Notes: a model not told the origin generated them from the letters alone. 64,000 bases of DNA from an uncultured Alcanivorax sp. (GCF_947258575.1 NZ_CAMYIV010000004.1:1-64000); one strand, 5' to 3'. Counted from the stretch's first letter, positions 1-8,507 are shown. Translations and numbers: made by a program.

Positions 1-266
1 GCGACGAGCTTCATGTGACCAAATCCACGATATCCGCCTGGGAAAATGGCCGTGATTCGCCCGGATTTCGTTTACTGCCGAAGTTGAAGGCGGTCCTCGG
101 TGTATCGCTGGATCATCTGATCTGCGGCGATCAGGTTGAGGGTGCCTCAGAGCTGAAGTCCAAGTATGACGCCCAGGTACGCAATGACGCCGAAGCCCAA
201 CTACTCAAGGGCTACCGGCGTCTGACTGCCAAACGTCGCAAAGGCCTGCTGGCCATGATTGATTAA
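1..266 (+). CDS. XRE-family HTH regulator, C-terminal part
   Basis: Partial gene: the frame is open to the window edge and reads DELHVTKSTISAWENGRDSP, the recognition-helix half of a Cro/C1-type helix-turn-helix, so the true start lies to the left and the GTG at 15 is internal. After the HTH comes a short tail (LKGYRRLTAKRRKGLLAMID) as in small phage- or plasmid-type repressors. It probably binds DNA as a dimer and regulates accessory genes. Its stop overlaps the stop of the convergent gene that follows. The family call is firm; the target is unknown. Confidence 0.75.
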   Translation, partial: DELHVTKSTISAWENGRDSPGFRLLPKLKAVLGVSLDHLICGDQVEGASELKSKYDAQVRNDAEAQLLKGYRRLTAKRRKGLLAMID

Positions 267-1144
267 CCTGCCTGTTTCCCGGCCAGCTTCTGGCTGAGTC
301 CCTGTACGGGCTGTGGTTGAGCATTGCCGGGTGGGGCAGTGCCTTCCGGCACGAACTCCTCCACAACCTGTAACCCTTCCTCCTCCGAGTATTCGAACTG
401 AGCGTTGAGCAGGCCGGCATGGGCTACCTTGTCCAATTCTGCCTGGTGAATGCCCTGGCTTTCCCTGACCTTGGCCGCTTCCCTGGCGTGGCTGACGGCC
501 TCCACCATGGATTGCTCTGCGCGCAGTGTCAGATCCACGTAGTAGATCGGTGCCCGGTGACTCTGGGTGGTGCTCTTCCCGCGTAGCTTCAATTCCAGAG
601 GCAGGGTGGCTAGGTTGCCACCACTGATGGCGTGGAAGTAGCGTAGCCGGGCCGCCAAGGTGCGGATGCTGTTGTAGCCAGTGGTCCGGAACACGAAGCA
701 GCCCAGTTCATCCTCTTCCCCGATCCGTACATACAGCCGTCCGTAGGGCTTGCACAGATCGTGGGCGCCGAATTCGCATAGGTCGGGTGACGGGCAGGGC
801 AGTTGTTCCAGGCCCTGGTCGGTGCGGCGTCGACAGCTCTCACCGTCGCCACTGCACAGGGGCCGGCCACTCTTGCGCTCGAAGAAGGTGTACTCCGCCC
901 GCAGATTCAGGTCCGGATCATTGAAGGGCAGGGTGACGGGAATGCTGCGTAGTTTCTTGCCCTGACCCTCCTGGCGCAGAGCCTCATCCAGTGGGTGCGG
1001 TAGCCAGCCCTCCCGGGTCTGGATCTGGGTAGTAATGGTGAATTGGTCGTCTTTCTCCGGCAGACGCTTGCCGTTCTTTTCCACCATGCGGCCAATACTG
1101 ATACGGCCAATTACGGGTGGAGTAATGGCGAGTCCTTTGATCAT
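263..1144 (-). CDS. Conserved mobile-element protein, RDF-like ('hydrolase or metal-binding')
   Basis: A 293-residue protein starting MIKGLAITPPVIGRISIGR. I associate this N-terminus with proteins on pseudomonad integrative elements labelled 'hydrolase or metal-binding protein' or recombination-directionality-factor-like. A cysteine-rich stretch at about residues 95-130 (CSGDGESC, then C...C...C) could hold zinc. The C-terminus is Pro/Gln-rich. It lies in a minus-strand series of accessory genes with the YqaJ-type nuclease upstream, though a hairpin between them suggests separate transcription. A role in excision or recombination is inferred from family resemblance; no catalytic motif is visible. 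Confidence 0.5.
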   Translation of the reverse strand: MIKGLAITPPVIGRISIGRMVEKNGKRLPEKDDQFTITTQIQTREGWLPHPLDEALRQEGQGKKLRSIPVTLPFNDPDLNLRAEYTFFERKSGRPLCSGDGESCRRRTDQGLEQLPCPSPDLCEFGAHDLCKPYGRLYVRIGEEDELGCFVFRTTGYNSIRTLAARLRYFHAISGGNLATLPLELKLRGKSTTQSHRAPIYYVDLTLRAEQSMVEAVSHAREAAKVRESQGIHQAELDKVAHAGLLNAQFEYSEEEGLQVVEEFVPEGTAPPGNAQPQPVQGLSQKLAGKQAG

Positions 1145-1174
1145 GGGAGTCTCCTGTTATAAAAAACGCACAGC

Positions 1175-1193
1175 CGCCGGGCAGGGCCCGGCG
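1175..1193 (-). terminator. Hairpin between the nuclease and RDF-like genes
   Basis: Perfect 8-bp GC stem (CGCCGGGC / GCCCGGCG) with a 3-nt loop. On the minus strand it is followed about 8 nt later by six T. It lies just downstream of the YqaJ-type gene and probably ends its transcript. Confidence 0.55.
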
Positions 1194-1239
1194 TTTATGC
1201 TTTTAGGCTGGCGTGTTGAATGAGGTGATGCGAGAACGA

Positions 1240-2247
1240 TCAGGTGGTGGCCTTGACCAGGAACCGGCGGCTGCCGGCCCGATGCTTGGGGAATTGCTGC
1301 AGTAGCGCGGGCTGAGCCTTGAGCAGGGCGTCAGTATCGAGCACCGTACTGTCCTTGCTGCGCTTCCAGCTCACCTGGCCGTCGATGAAGTAAGCCCGAG
1401 CGGCGTCACCCATGCGTTGCTGGATGCGTTGCTTGAGCCGGGCTTCCCGTTCGGCCAGACGGGCCAAGCGTTCCCGGATATCCAGCATCTCACTGAAGTC
1501 GCCGTTGAGTGCGGTGTCTTCAATGAGATCCAGGGCTTCGCCATCATCACGAGGGTAGAGCGCTCGCAATGACTGGTCGGCGGAGTCGGAGCCATCGGCG
1601 TCGGGTGGTGTATCGGTTTCTACCAAGTGCCAAAATGCCCGCTCCAGCTCGATCAGTTGCTTGATGACGGTTTCATCCCGCTCGATGCGGTGTATCTGCA
1701 ATTCCTGCCCGCAGATCAGCACCGCCACGTCCGCCGCCTGCTTGCCGGTGACGGCCAGCTGATGCTGTACCTGACACTGGATGTACTCCGGTACCCCCTC
1801 GGCCCAGAGCCTGGCGCCATTAAGGCCAGTGGTTTTGCATTCCAGGATCTGCACCTCTGGATTGCCCACAACGGAATAATCCAGATTGGCCAGCATCCAG
1901 GACTTGTCCGCATCCGGGTGCTGGAGCACGGCATTCACTCGCCGGACCTTGTTGCCCGTCGCCTTGGCATAGGCCTCGGCCACCTTGGGTTCAAGCAGGT
2001 TGCCCCAGTACAGCGGGGTATGGATGTCGTCCGGATTAGGAGCTGGTAACAGGCCATCCCGACCGGTCTTGATCATCCACAGCTCCAGGGGCGACTGATA
2101 CGGGTTGAGCCCCACCGCCGCAGCGGCATCGCTGGCCCCGATACCTTGCTTGCGGACCTTGAGCCACTGTTCCCGGTTCATGCCCTTGGTGGACACCAGG
2201 CGCAGGGCCGGACGGGATGAGGGTTTGATAGCGCGGGGTGTACTCAT
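1240..2247 (-). CDS. YqaJ-family viral recombinase/exonuclease
   Basis: A 335-residue protein. The N-terminal block WLKVRKQGIGASDAAAAVG followed by NPYQSPLELWMIKTGR is the YqaJ/lambda-exonuclease nuclease signature (PD-(D/E)XK fold). A later ILECKTTGL (about residues 134-142) supplies the E-x-K metal/catalytic motif. The C-terminal third is charged and helical (RERLARLAEREARLKQRIQQ), a likely coiled coil. Such enzymes resect double-stranded ends for phage- or ICE-type homologous recombination. Its start overlaps the stop of the upstream gene by 4 bp (ATGA), so the two are probably co-translated. No single-strand annealing partner is visible in the window. Confidence 0.8.
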   Translation of the reverse strand: MSTPRAIKPSSRPALRLVSTKGMNREQWLKVRKQGIGASDAAAAVGLNPYQSPLELWMIKTGRDGLLPAPNPDDIHTPLYWGNLLEPKVAEAYAKATGNKVRRVNAVLQHPDADKSWMLANLDYSVVGNPEVQILECKTTGLNGARLWAEGVPEYIQCQVQHQLAVTGKQAADVAVLICGQELQIHRIERDETVIKQLIELERAFWHLVETDTPPDADGSDSADQSLRALYPRDDGEALDLIEDTALNGDFSEMLDIRERLARLAEREARLKQRIQQRMGDAARAYFIDGQVSWKRSKDSTVLDTDALLKAQPALLQQFPKHRAGSRRFLVKATT

Positions 2248-2744
2248 GAGTGACCTCCTTCCAGTTGGGTCAGCCGCTTGGTAAAGCGATCATGGAGATT
2301 GATCAGCCGATGGGTCTGGGGCGTCTGATCCGAGGGGATCTCATGACTGCCGCCTTGACTGAAGAAGGTGACTACCAGATCGGTGATCATCTGTTGGATG
2401 TCGTCATGGGGTGGCAGATTGCCGTCATTCTCGAGCAGATAGGTGCCCAGCTGTTCGCCCAGGATGGACACCACCTCGTACTCGAACACCCCAGGAAACC
2501 CTTGCGGGCCGTACCAGTAGGGTTGCACCTGTTTCCAGATATCGGGGATGAAGTCACACAGGGTGCTGATCAGTTCGATACAGCCATTACCCCAGATCTC
2601 CAGAAGCCGGGTACCGCGCTCCTTGTTCAGCATCACCCCTTCATGGAGAAAGGCGCCCCAAATGGCGGCCAGATGCGGGGAGAGGGGAGGCGCAGAGCAT
2701 CTGGCTTCCGGGCCCACACGGTTATCGTGATTAGGTTCTGTCAT
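2244..2744 (-). CDS. Hypothetical accessory protein
   Basis: Start chosen at ATG 2744 (MTEPNHDN, 166 residues), which has GGAG 8 nt upstream. A longer frame reaches 2780 but would begin inside the terminator of the upstream gene. The protein is acidic and soluble (HLAAIWGAFLHEGVMLNKERG, DDIQQMITDLVVTFF) with no membrane segment or motif I recognise. Its 4-bp overlap with the YqaJ-type gene suggests a linked function in the mobile element. Function unknown. Confidence 0.6.
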   Translation of the reverse strand: MTEPNHDNRVGPEARCSAPPLSPHLAAIWGAFLHEGVMLNKERGTRLLEIWGNGCIELISTLCDFIPDIWKQVQPYWYGPQGFPGVFEYEVVSILGEQLGTYLLENDGNLPPHDDIQQMITDLVVTFFSQGGSHEIPSDQTPQTHRLINLHDRFTKRLTQLEGGHS

Positions 2745-2764
2745 GGTCAGGCTCCAAACAATAA

Positions 2765-2798
2765 AAAGCCCGACCGGCACAGAGCGGGTCGGGCTTTA
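2765..2798 (-). terminator. Terminator after the DUF932 gene
   Basis: Stem AAGCCCGACC / GGTCGGGCTT with an 11-14 nt loop, followed on the minus strand by a T-run. It lies just 3' of the DUF932 gene and rules out the upstream start of the next gene. Confidence 0.75.
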
Positions 2799-2828
2799 GT
2801 CGAGGGAAAAGAATGAGTAGGGAATCAG

Positions 2829-3797
2829 TCAGGCCACCAGTTCCAGGGTCTGGCTCAGGGCCCGCTGCTTGATTTGGGCCCCCTTGCCGAACCAGGCGGA
2901 ATCCAGCCGGTTGTCGGTACTGCGGGCGCGACGTTCGTGGTCCACGAACTCGGTGACGGCATTGAGCAGGCCGTAGGCCGTGTTCTTGGCTGACGGCAAC
3001 TCCGCGCCGCGACCGGCCCCGTCATACAACGCCATGGCCTTCTTCATGGCCTGTTCGTTGGGCTTCACCAGCATGTCCCCAGAGGAGTAGTTCACATCGG
3101 TGAAGACCGAGCGCATGACCTTCTCGGCGGTCTTGCGGGTAATGCGCCGCTCGCTGAGGGCCTTCAGGCGATACATGAAGTCATCCCAGGCGGAGACGGA
3201 GATCCCGAGCTGCTTCTTGACAGCCTGGGCATCGAAGGTGGTGTTGTGGCGGACCTTCACCGCCTGGCCGGCGCCATTGAGAGCTACCGCCAAGGTGTTG
3301 TTACACACCACTCGGATGCTGGTGAACTGGGCAGTGGTAGCCAGGGTGCCGTCACAGGCGGTAGCCAGCAGCACATAGCCGTTGGTCTGGTCATTGCCTG
3401 CCAAGGAGCCTGTTTGCCCGGTGCGGGCCAGTGCCCACAGCTTGCGGCCCCCTTTAAGGACGCCAGCGGTTTCCAGCTCAAAACCAGAGCGCTCGGTGAG
3501 ATCCCGGTAGAACTCCAGGATCTGCCGGGGTTGAACCACCTTGAAGCGGTTACTCACTACCGAAAGAGGCGCCTGATTGTCTGAGCGGAACAGAACCTTC
3601 TGATCCGGGAAGGATGAGATCTGCCCGAGAGCCCCGGCCTCGCTACTAATGAAGCGAACAGGGGTCTCACGGATCTCCCAGTCCATGCCGGCTTCCTGCA
3701 TCCAGACATTGAGGGGTTGTTGGGCGGCGAGCTGGTTGCCCAGCCCGTGCCAGGGGGTACGTCCTGCATAGGCCATGCTTTCGACAAGATGTGCCAT
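2829..3797 (-). CDS. DUF932 phage/plasmid-like protein
   Basis: A 322-residue protein from ATG 3797, chosen because GGAG lies about 7 nt upstream and the product starts MAHLVESMAYAGRTPWHGLG, the conserved N-terminus of the DUF932 family (TIGR03299 type). The open frame extends 38 codons further up, but that stretch is low-complexity and lacks a ribosome site. Family members are common on phages, plasmids and ICEs. Their biochemical role is not established, though replication- or defence-related roles have been suggested. Monocistronic between two hairpins. Confidence 0.8.
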   Translation of the reverse strand: MAHLVESMAYAGRTPWHGLGNQLAAQQPLNVWMQEAGMDWEIRETPVRFISSEAGALGQISSFPDQKVLFRSDNQAPLSVVSNRFKVVQPRQILEFYRDLTERSGFELETAGVLKGGRKLWALARTGQTGSLAGNDQTNGYVLLATACDGTLATTAQFTSIRVVCNNTLAVALNGAGQAVKVRHNTTFDAQAVKKQLGISVSAWDDFMYRLKALSERRITRKTAEKVMRSVFTDVNYSSGDMLVKPNEQAMKKAMALYDGAGRGAELPSAKNTAYGLLNAVTEFVDHERRARSTDNRLDSAWFGKGAQIKQRALSQTLELVA

Positions 3798-3897
3798 GGT
3801 AAATCTCCAAGAATAACGATGAGCCCAAAACGGGCGGCTTAACGAATGAGAAGAGGTGGTTGAGTCAGTGGTAGAGCAAAAGCCGAAGAGTGAAGGC

Positions 3898-4392
3898 TCA
3901 GAGCCAGCCACGCTGGGCTAAGCTGACCCACTCGGAGCGGGACACGACGAAGTGATCCAAGACCCGCACATCGATCAGGGCCAGAGCGTCCTTGAGCCGG
4001 GTAGTGATGGTGCGATCAGCCTGGGAGGGCTCACAGCACCCGGAGGGATGGTTATGGGCGAAGATTACGGCAGCGGCATTGCAGGCCAGGGCCTGCTGTA
4101 CCACCACACGGGGGTACACCGCCGCGCCATCAATGGTGCCGTTGAACAAGGGCTCGAAACTGAGCACCTTATGCTTGTTGTTGAGGAAGATGGCCGCGAA
4201 GACCTCGTTCTTCTTCTGGGCCAGGGCCATCTGCAGGAACTGGGCGACATCGGTGGGAGTGGTTAGCGCCTCCCGACCGGTCAGCTCATCCAGAAGAATG
4301 GTGGCCGCCGTACTGACAATTTCCTCAGGCTTAACGCAGCCCTGTACGTGGTACAGGCCCTGCTCGTTCTTTACGAAAGTGGGAATATCCAT
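3898..4392 (-). CDS. Short RadC/JAB-domain protein of the mobile element
   Basis: A 164-residue protein from ATG 4392 ([16 protein letters not shown] 5 nt upstream; an alternative ATG at 4404 is less well placed). It has the MPN/JAB metal-binding motif [16 protein letters not shown], an upstream catalytic-type glutamate ([13 protein letters not shown]) and the family C-terminus VLDHFVVS. It lacks the N-terminal helix-hairpin-helix region of chromosomal RadC (compare the 224-residue gene at 56198). Such short forms are frequent on ICEs and prophages and are likely zinc metalloproteins of unknown substrate. Confidence 0.8.
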   Translation of the reverse strand: MDIPTFVKNEQGLYHVQGCVKPEEIVSTAATILLDELTGREALTTPTDVAQFLQMALAQKKNEVFAAIFLNNKHKVLSFEPLFNGTIDGAAVYPRVVVQQALACNAAAVIFAHNHPSGCCEPSQADRTITTRLKDALALIDVRVLDHFVVSRSEWVSLAQRGWL

Positions 4393-4415
4393 CCAGGCCT
4401 CCATAGCGGCATAAA

Positions 4416-4438
4416 GAAGCCCGCACTGGGCGGGCTTC
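4416..4438 (-). terminator. Terminator after the zinc-ribbon gene
   Basis: Perfect 9-bp stem GAAGCCCGC / GCGGGCTTC with a 5-nt loop, followed on the minus strand by a T-rich stretch. It separates the zinc-ribbon gene from the JAB gene. Confidence 0.65.
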
Positions 4439-4471
4439 AGGGGTGTGTGAGTGGTAAGGGGAGAGTGGGAC

Positions 4472-4804
4472 TTACTCGGCATCGAGGCGGAAGCTGTGTC
4501 CGCAATCCAGGCATTCCAGGTTGTCGAGATAGGTCTCGTCGAGCTTGGCGCCCAGCGCAGCACCAGCTTCACCACCGGCCACGCCGCCAGCCAAACCGCC
4601 AAACACGGCACCGGCGATACCGCCGATGGCGGACCCGGCAGGGCCAAACGCCAGGCCGACCGTAGCGCCCACGCGAGCACCGCTGCTAGCCATGGCAATG
4701 CCGCTGGCGGCACCTGCAACCGTGCCTACAGAGCCGCCGACCTTGCGGCCATTCTGCAGGGCGACAACGCGGATGGAACGGCAGGACGGACATTGAATGA
4801 TCAT
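4472..4804 (-). CDS. Zinc-ribbon and glycine-zipper protein
   Basis: A 110-residue protein. ATG 4804 was chosen for the GGAGG 5 nt upstream (an ATG at 4837 has none). It has CPSC near the N-terminus and CLDCGH near the C-terminus, together a split zinc ribbon. Between them lies a long Gly/Ala-rich segment ([36 protein letters not shown]) of the glycine-zipper type that could insert in a membrane. Function unknown; it belongs to the same accessory gene set as its neighbours. Confidence 0.65.
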   Translation of the reverse strand: MIIQCPSCRSIRVVALQNGRKVGGSVGTVAGAASGIAMASSGARVGATVGLAFGPAGSAIGGIAGAVFGGLAGGVAGGEAGAALGAKLDETYLDNLECLDCGHSFRLDAE

Positions 4805-5607
4805 GAAACCTCCATGAGACAGGGTCAGGAAGGCCATTCCTTCCTGGCTTCATAGAGGTGATATATGGTTGAAAAAATCTGGGATAGTGGCCGCATTTCT
4901 CTTCATGCGGGTAGTTGAAGTTTCTGTGTAGTATTTGGATAGTTCGATACTACGCCGATCGCTCTTCTCTATTTAGTTGGCCGATGTTGGTGAGCTGCGG
5001 CCTAACATGCCTCTCATCTTCTCGACAGCACCTGCTTGGTGAATTCTCATACGAGTTAGGGCGGGCCTGAATATCGTGCATTTTTCGGTTTTATGATGCT
5101 CAAGAAAAGCAGCAATCAGGCGCGGCAGCTCCCGTTTCACTCCGAACAGGTTATTGGCCCCGCCAAGGTATATAGCCTGTTGGTATTCTAGGCTTGGCCA
5201 AGGTGGCACCTTTCTGTAGCCGAAGATACCTTTAATCACCCGGAATGTATGTTCACGTTAGTTCGCGCGCTGGTTTGCTGGTCTCGCATTGCTGTGCTGT
5301 CTTCCTCGTCGTGGATTGCATTCCAGAACGTTCAGCGATAAATCACTTAGTCTTGCGCTTCTTTCTTTGCGATTCTGGATATTGCAATAACTAGAATCTT
5401 GCACAGATTCAGCTCATCCCGCAGGCATCGAAAGTTCAAGGTGGAAGTTTCATCGGCATTCCGGGAAAGATAAATATTCGAAAAACAGCACACCGATTCA
5501 ATTTTATACAGCGTATCTTCCATGGTCGGACCACACTTCCAAAACCATTTAAATGCAGCTTTATGCATAATGACTGCTTCACAGAGGAGACTTGCGACCT
5601 AAGGTTA
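4805..5607. other. Intergenic region without a convincing gene
   Basis: About 800 bp, AT-richer than its surroundings, marking the change from mobile-element genes to the catabolic cluster. Two minus-strand open frames (4973-5239, 88 codons from GTG; 5347-5568, 73 codons) have no good ribosome site and no motif I recognise. The first has ordinary protein-like composition and may be a degraded gene. Confidence 0.4.
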
Positions 5608-5637
5608 TTGACATTTGGTTGTTCAGCCAAATAAGAT
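5608..5637 (+). promoter_or_regulatory. Promoter of operon 1 with TetR-type operator
   Basis: A perfect -35 box TTGACA (5608-5613) is followed after 18 bp by TAAGAT (5632-5637). The spacer is almost entirely filled by the 22-bp palindromic element at 5613-5634 that also precedes three other operons (half-sites ATTTGG and CCAAAT, 8 bp apart). A repressor bound here would block RNA polymerase directly. The promoter call is from sequence; the identity of the binding protein is inferred. Confidence 0.65.
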
Positions 5638-5681
5638 CAAGGGATGTCACTACGTAGACAGCCTGTTTATTTGGAGGAATT

Positions 5682-6551
5682 ATGAGTTCTGTATCAATTC
5701 AGCCGCGCAAAGTCGCTTTTGATGTCTCGTCAGTGCCACGGCACTGGAATGGCGGTGACCCCGTGCTGACCCGCTTCTTTGATGCCCTCTCAGTGCATTT
5801 CCCGGAGGGGGAGCGCTTCTTTATCCAGTCAGTGCGTAACTTCAAGGATCAAGTGACAGATGATCAGCTGAGCGAGGATATTCGTCACTTTATTCGCCAG
5901 GAAGGTCAGCACGGGATTGTCCATGATCGTTTCAACGATGTGATGGCCAGCCAGGGCGTGGATGTGGATAAGGTCACTGCGAATCTAAGGACCTTTATTC
6001 GCACCACACAAAAGTACCTGCCGAAGAAGTATCAGCTCGCCATGACGGCGGCGTTTGAGCACTTTACGGCAACCCTGGGCGAAACCATGGTCAGCGAGAA
6101 GAGCGAGATGTTTAGCGAGGCTGACCCCGTCATGAGAGCGCTATTTCTGTGGCACGGGGTCGAAGAAGTAGAGCACAAGGCCGTGGCCTATGATCTTTAT
6201 CAGGGCGCAGCAGGTGGAGGCTACTTGACGCGCGCGTCTGCGTTGGTGGTTGCGACCCTGATGGTTCACCTTGTCGTGGCTCCAGTATTTTGGAATATGC
6301 TCAAGCTTGATGGCGTAACGCGCCAGCCTGGTGTGATTCTGCGAGGCCTGAACAAGCTTTATGGGCGAAAAGGTATTCTCACAGGCATGCTGCCTGATTT
6401 CCTCGCTTGGTTCCGCCCTGGATTTCACCCTTGGGATACCGGTATGCCTGAGAAGGTTGCCGCGTGGTTGGCGGAGTATGAGACTCATGGAGATCCGATG
6501 CGGGCATCGGAAACCATTTACGGTCCGGCTCCAGTGAGTGAGGCAGCCTGA
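5682..6551 (+). CDS. PF10118 'metal-dependent hydrolase', diiron-like
   Basis: A 289-residue protein with TTTGGAGG upstream of its ATG, first gene of operon 1. It matches the PF10118 family (HWNGGDPVLTRFFDALSVHFPEGERFF). Conserved acid/histidine residues are E44, E74-x-x-H77, E126 and E162-x-x-H165. That order (E, ExxH, E, ExxH) is the ligand pattern of ferritin-like diiron proteins, so an oxygenase or oxidase role should be considered beside the default 'hydrolase' label. A hydrophobic segment at about residues 187-210 may anchor it to the membrane. Two paralogues lie at 14183 and 26898. It overlaps the next gene by 1 bp. Confidence 0.8.
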   Translation: MSSVSIQPRKVAFDVSSVPRHWNGGDPVLTRFFDALSVHFPEGERFFIQSVRNFKDQVTDDQLSEDIRHFIRQEGQHGIVHDRFNDVMASQGVDVDKVTANLRTFIRTTQKYLPKKYQLAMTAAFEHFTATLGETMVSEKSEMFSEADPVMRALFLWHGVEEVEHKAVAYDLYQGAAGGGYLTRASALVVATLMVHLVVAPVFWNMLKLDGVTRQPGVILRGLNKLYGRKGILTGMLPDFLAWFRPGFHPWDTGMPEKVAAWLAEYETHGDPMRASETIYGPAPVSEAA

Positions 6552-7552
6552 TGCATGGAGACAAGCAGGATGTCCCCAGTACCGTCGATGTTCCTCATAC
6601 ACATCGGCCTGGGCGTCACTGTGGCAGTTCAGCTATCAGAGACCTGCTGGAGTTTCATGGGCTTAATTTGACGGAAGCTTTCTGCTTCGGGCTGGGTGCC
6701 GGGCTTGGTATTACTTATGTGGAAATACCAGGCACGGACACCCCGTTTATTGTCCATGTCCGTTCAATGGGATTTGAGGAAACGGTGTTCTCTACACTGG
6801 GCGTGCCGTTTCGCTGGGAAACTTGGCAAGATAAATGTGCTGCCGCCGATGCGCTGGATGCCCATCTTGATGCGGGGCGGCCTGCGCTTCTCTTAACTGA
6901 TATTTTTTACCTTCCTTATTTCAAGAGCAGTACACATTTCCCCGGTCACGCCATCGTCGCCTGGCAGCGAGCCGAGAAGGGCGAGACGATGCTCGTTAGC
7001 GATACCGAGCGCCCAGGGCTTTTAGAGGTGCCTCGTGACAAGTTGGTTGAAGCCAGATTCTCCTTGTCGCCACCCTTTATCCATCATGGTTCATTGTTCG
7101 CACCCGAAAGTGTTTCGGTTCAGGTGTCTGCCGATAACGTGCGCAGTGCGATTGTGAAGAATGCAGATAATCTCCTGCAAGGAAGCAGGAATCACGGTAT
7201 TCAAGCGCTAACAACTTGGATCCAGGAACTTCCTCGCTGGAAGGCAGTGGATAAATGGCAATGGTTGCTCCGTTTCGCCTATCAAGTGATCGAGAAGCGT
7301 GGAACGGGGGGCAGCGGCTTTAGAGCGATGTATTCAGAATTTCTCGATGAAGCGAGTGAAATTGTTCCTGAAATACATGAGGCAGGCTTGGTCGAGTTGA
7401 TGCGCACGAGTGCTGCGGCATGGTCCGCTCTGGCTGATTGTCTGCGAAAGGGGTCCGAAAGTGAAACATTCCCTGAAGAGGCAATAACGGACGCCATTGA
7501 ATCTGTGCGTGTTGCAGAGACCCGGTATGCGGATGCCGCTTCAACATTCTGA
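6551..7552 (+). CDS. BtrH_N / DUF4872-type protein
   Basis: A 333-residue protein whose start overlaps the previous stop (TGATG). The N-terminal half resembles BtrH_N, a papain/C39-like fold: HCGSSAIRDLLEFHG carries the candidate nucleophilic Cys, FPGHAIVAW the His, and VSDTERPG the Asp. The C-terminal half resembles DUF4872. In butirosin biosynthesis BtrH is an acyltransferase that moves an acyl group from a carrier protein. Here the setting is fatty-acyl catabolism, so an acyltransferase or thioester-cleaving role on an acyl intermediate is a reasonable inference. No signal peptide is seen, so it is probably cytosolic. Confidence 0.65.
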   Translation: MHGDKQDVPSTVDVPHTHRPGRHCGSSAIRDLLEFHGLNLTEAFCFGLGAGLGITYVEIPGTDTPFIVHVRSMGFEETVFSTLGVPFRWETWQDKCAAADALDAHLDAGRPALLLTDIFYLPYFKSSTHFPGHAIVAWQRAEKGETMLVSDTERPGLLEVPRDKLVEARFSLSPPFIHHGSLFAPESVSVQVSADNVRSAIVKNADNLLQGSRNHGIQALTTWIQELPRWKAVDKWQWLLRFAYQVIEKRGTGGSGFRAMYSEFLDEASEIVPEIHEAGLVELMRTSAAAWSALADCLRKGSESETFPEEAITDAIESVRVAETRYADAASTF

Positions 7553-7568
7553 TAAAAAGTTGCTAACT

Positions 7569-8507
7569 ATGACAGCTGAGACATCACTCCCGAGAGAACT
7601 GCTTGCCGCAAAGGCTTTTTTTGGTTCAGGGCATCCGTTGTTCAGGGTTTTTGGTATCGCAATGGATGACATTACCAAAGATGGCGCGGTAATGAGCATG
7701 CCTTGTGTGGAAGAGGTTTGTGATCAACAGGGAAAGCTTCATCGGGGAGCCATCGCTACCTTGCTTGATACGGCATGTGGTTTGGCGATTTTTGTGCGCC
7801 TCGGCGACATGCGCCCAATTGCGACAATTGACTTGCGCGTTGATTTCATCGCTAAACCCGAGGCTGGCGAAGGGGTGGCATGTAATGTCACCTGTTTTGC
7901 AGTTGAAGAAAATATTGCTTATGTCCGTGGAGAGGCATTTGGGCGTGATGGCGGCAATTTGCTGGCGTCGGTATCAGGCAGTTTTGCGATAGGAACGGCA
8001 GGCCCGTCCTTTGATCAATCTGTGAATCCTAGCAATAAGAGAGCCCCCTCCAAGAAAAAAACAATCGATGATGAAGGAATCATCAGCTTCGAAACAGAAA
8101 GGGTAACCGCTCTCTCTACTGTGGTCGGCGATGTATCACCATACGAAAAATTTCTTGGTATGACGGCTTCGGACGATAATGGCGAAGCAACCTATAAAAT
8201 GCCGTTTCGCGAGCAGCACATTGGCAACCCTCTGATCAAGACTTTTCATGGCGGTATTATCGCAAGCTTCGCGGAGCTTGTTGCTGGCGCGCACTTAACA
8301 GCGAATCAGACTGAACAAAATAAGCCAGTATGTTCAAGTATGACTCTGGATTATTTGCGCCCGGCCTTTGCGGGTACGTTGGTGGCCAAGCCGAACATTA
8401 TTCGTGAAGGAAAGCGCTTCATTGTGGTTGTTGTGGATGTGTTTCTTGATGGCGCCCAGGTTTCCCGAGGTCGCTTCATTTATAAGAGAGCCTTCGCTTC
8501 CAGCTAA
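7569..8507 (+). CDS. Tandem hotdog (PaaI-type) thioesterase
   Basis: A 312-residue protein from ATG 7569 (MTAETSLPRELL). The frame is open back to 7497, and ATGs at 7527 and 7533 would overlap the previous gene; no candidate has a strong ribosome site. It has two hotdog domains. The first (about 15-145) has HRGAIATLLDTACGLAIF and TIDLRVDFIAKPEAGEG. The second (about 190-312) has FHGGIIASFAELVAGAHL and SMTLDYLRPAFAGTLVAKP. Each has the PaaI/4HBT helix and strand pattern, so one chain could form the usual dimer. Likely role: hydrolysis of acyl-CoA made by its operon partners. Confidence 0.75.
   Translation: MTAETSLPRELLAAKAFFGSGHPLFRVFGIAMDDITKDGAVMSMPCVEEVCDQQGKLHRGAIATLLDTACGLAIFVRLGDMRPIATIDLRVDFIAKPEAGEGVACNVTCFAVEENIAYVRGEAFGRDGGNLLASVSGSFAIGTAGPSFDQSVNPSNKRAPSKKKTIDDEGIISFETERVTALSTVVGDVSPYEKFLGMTASDDNGEATYKMPFREQHIGNPLIKTFHGGIIASFAELVAGAHLTANQTEQNKPVCSSMTLDYLRPAFAGTLVAKPNIIREGKRFIVVVVDVFLDGAQVSRGRFIYKRAFASS

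Noticed and set aside
4973-5239. Possible 88-codon gene on the minus strand
   Set aside because: GTG start without ribosome site and no recognisable motif. Mentioned only in the intergenic entry.
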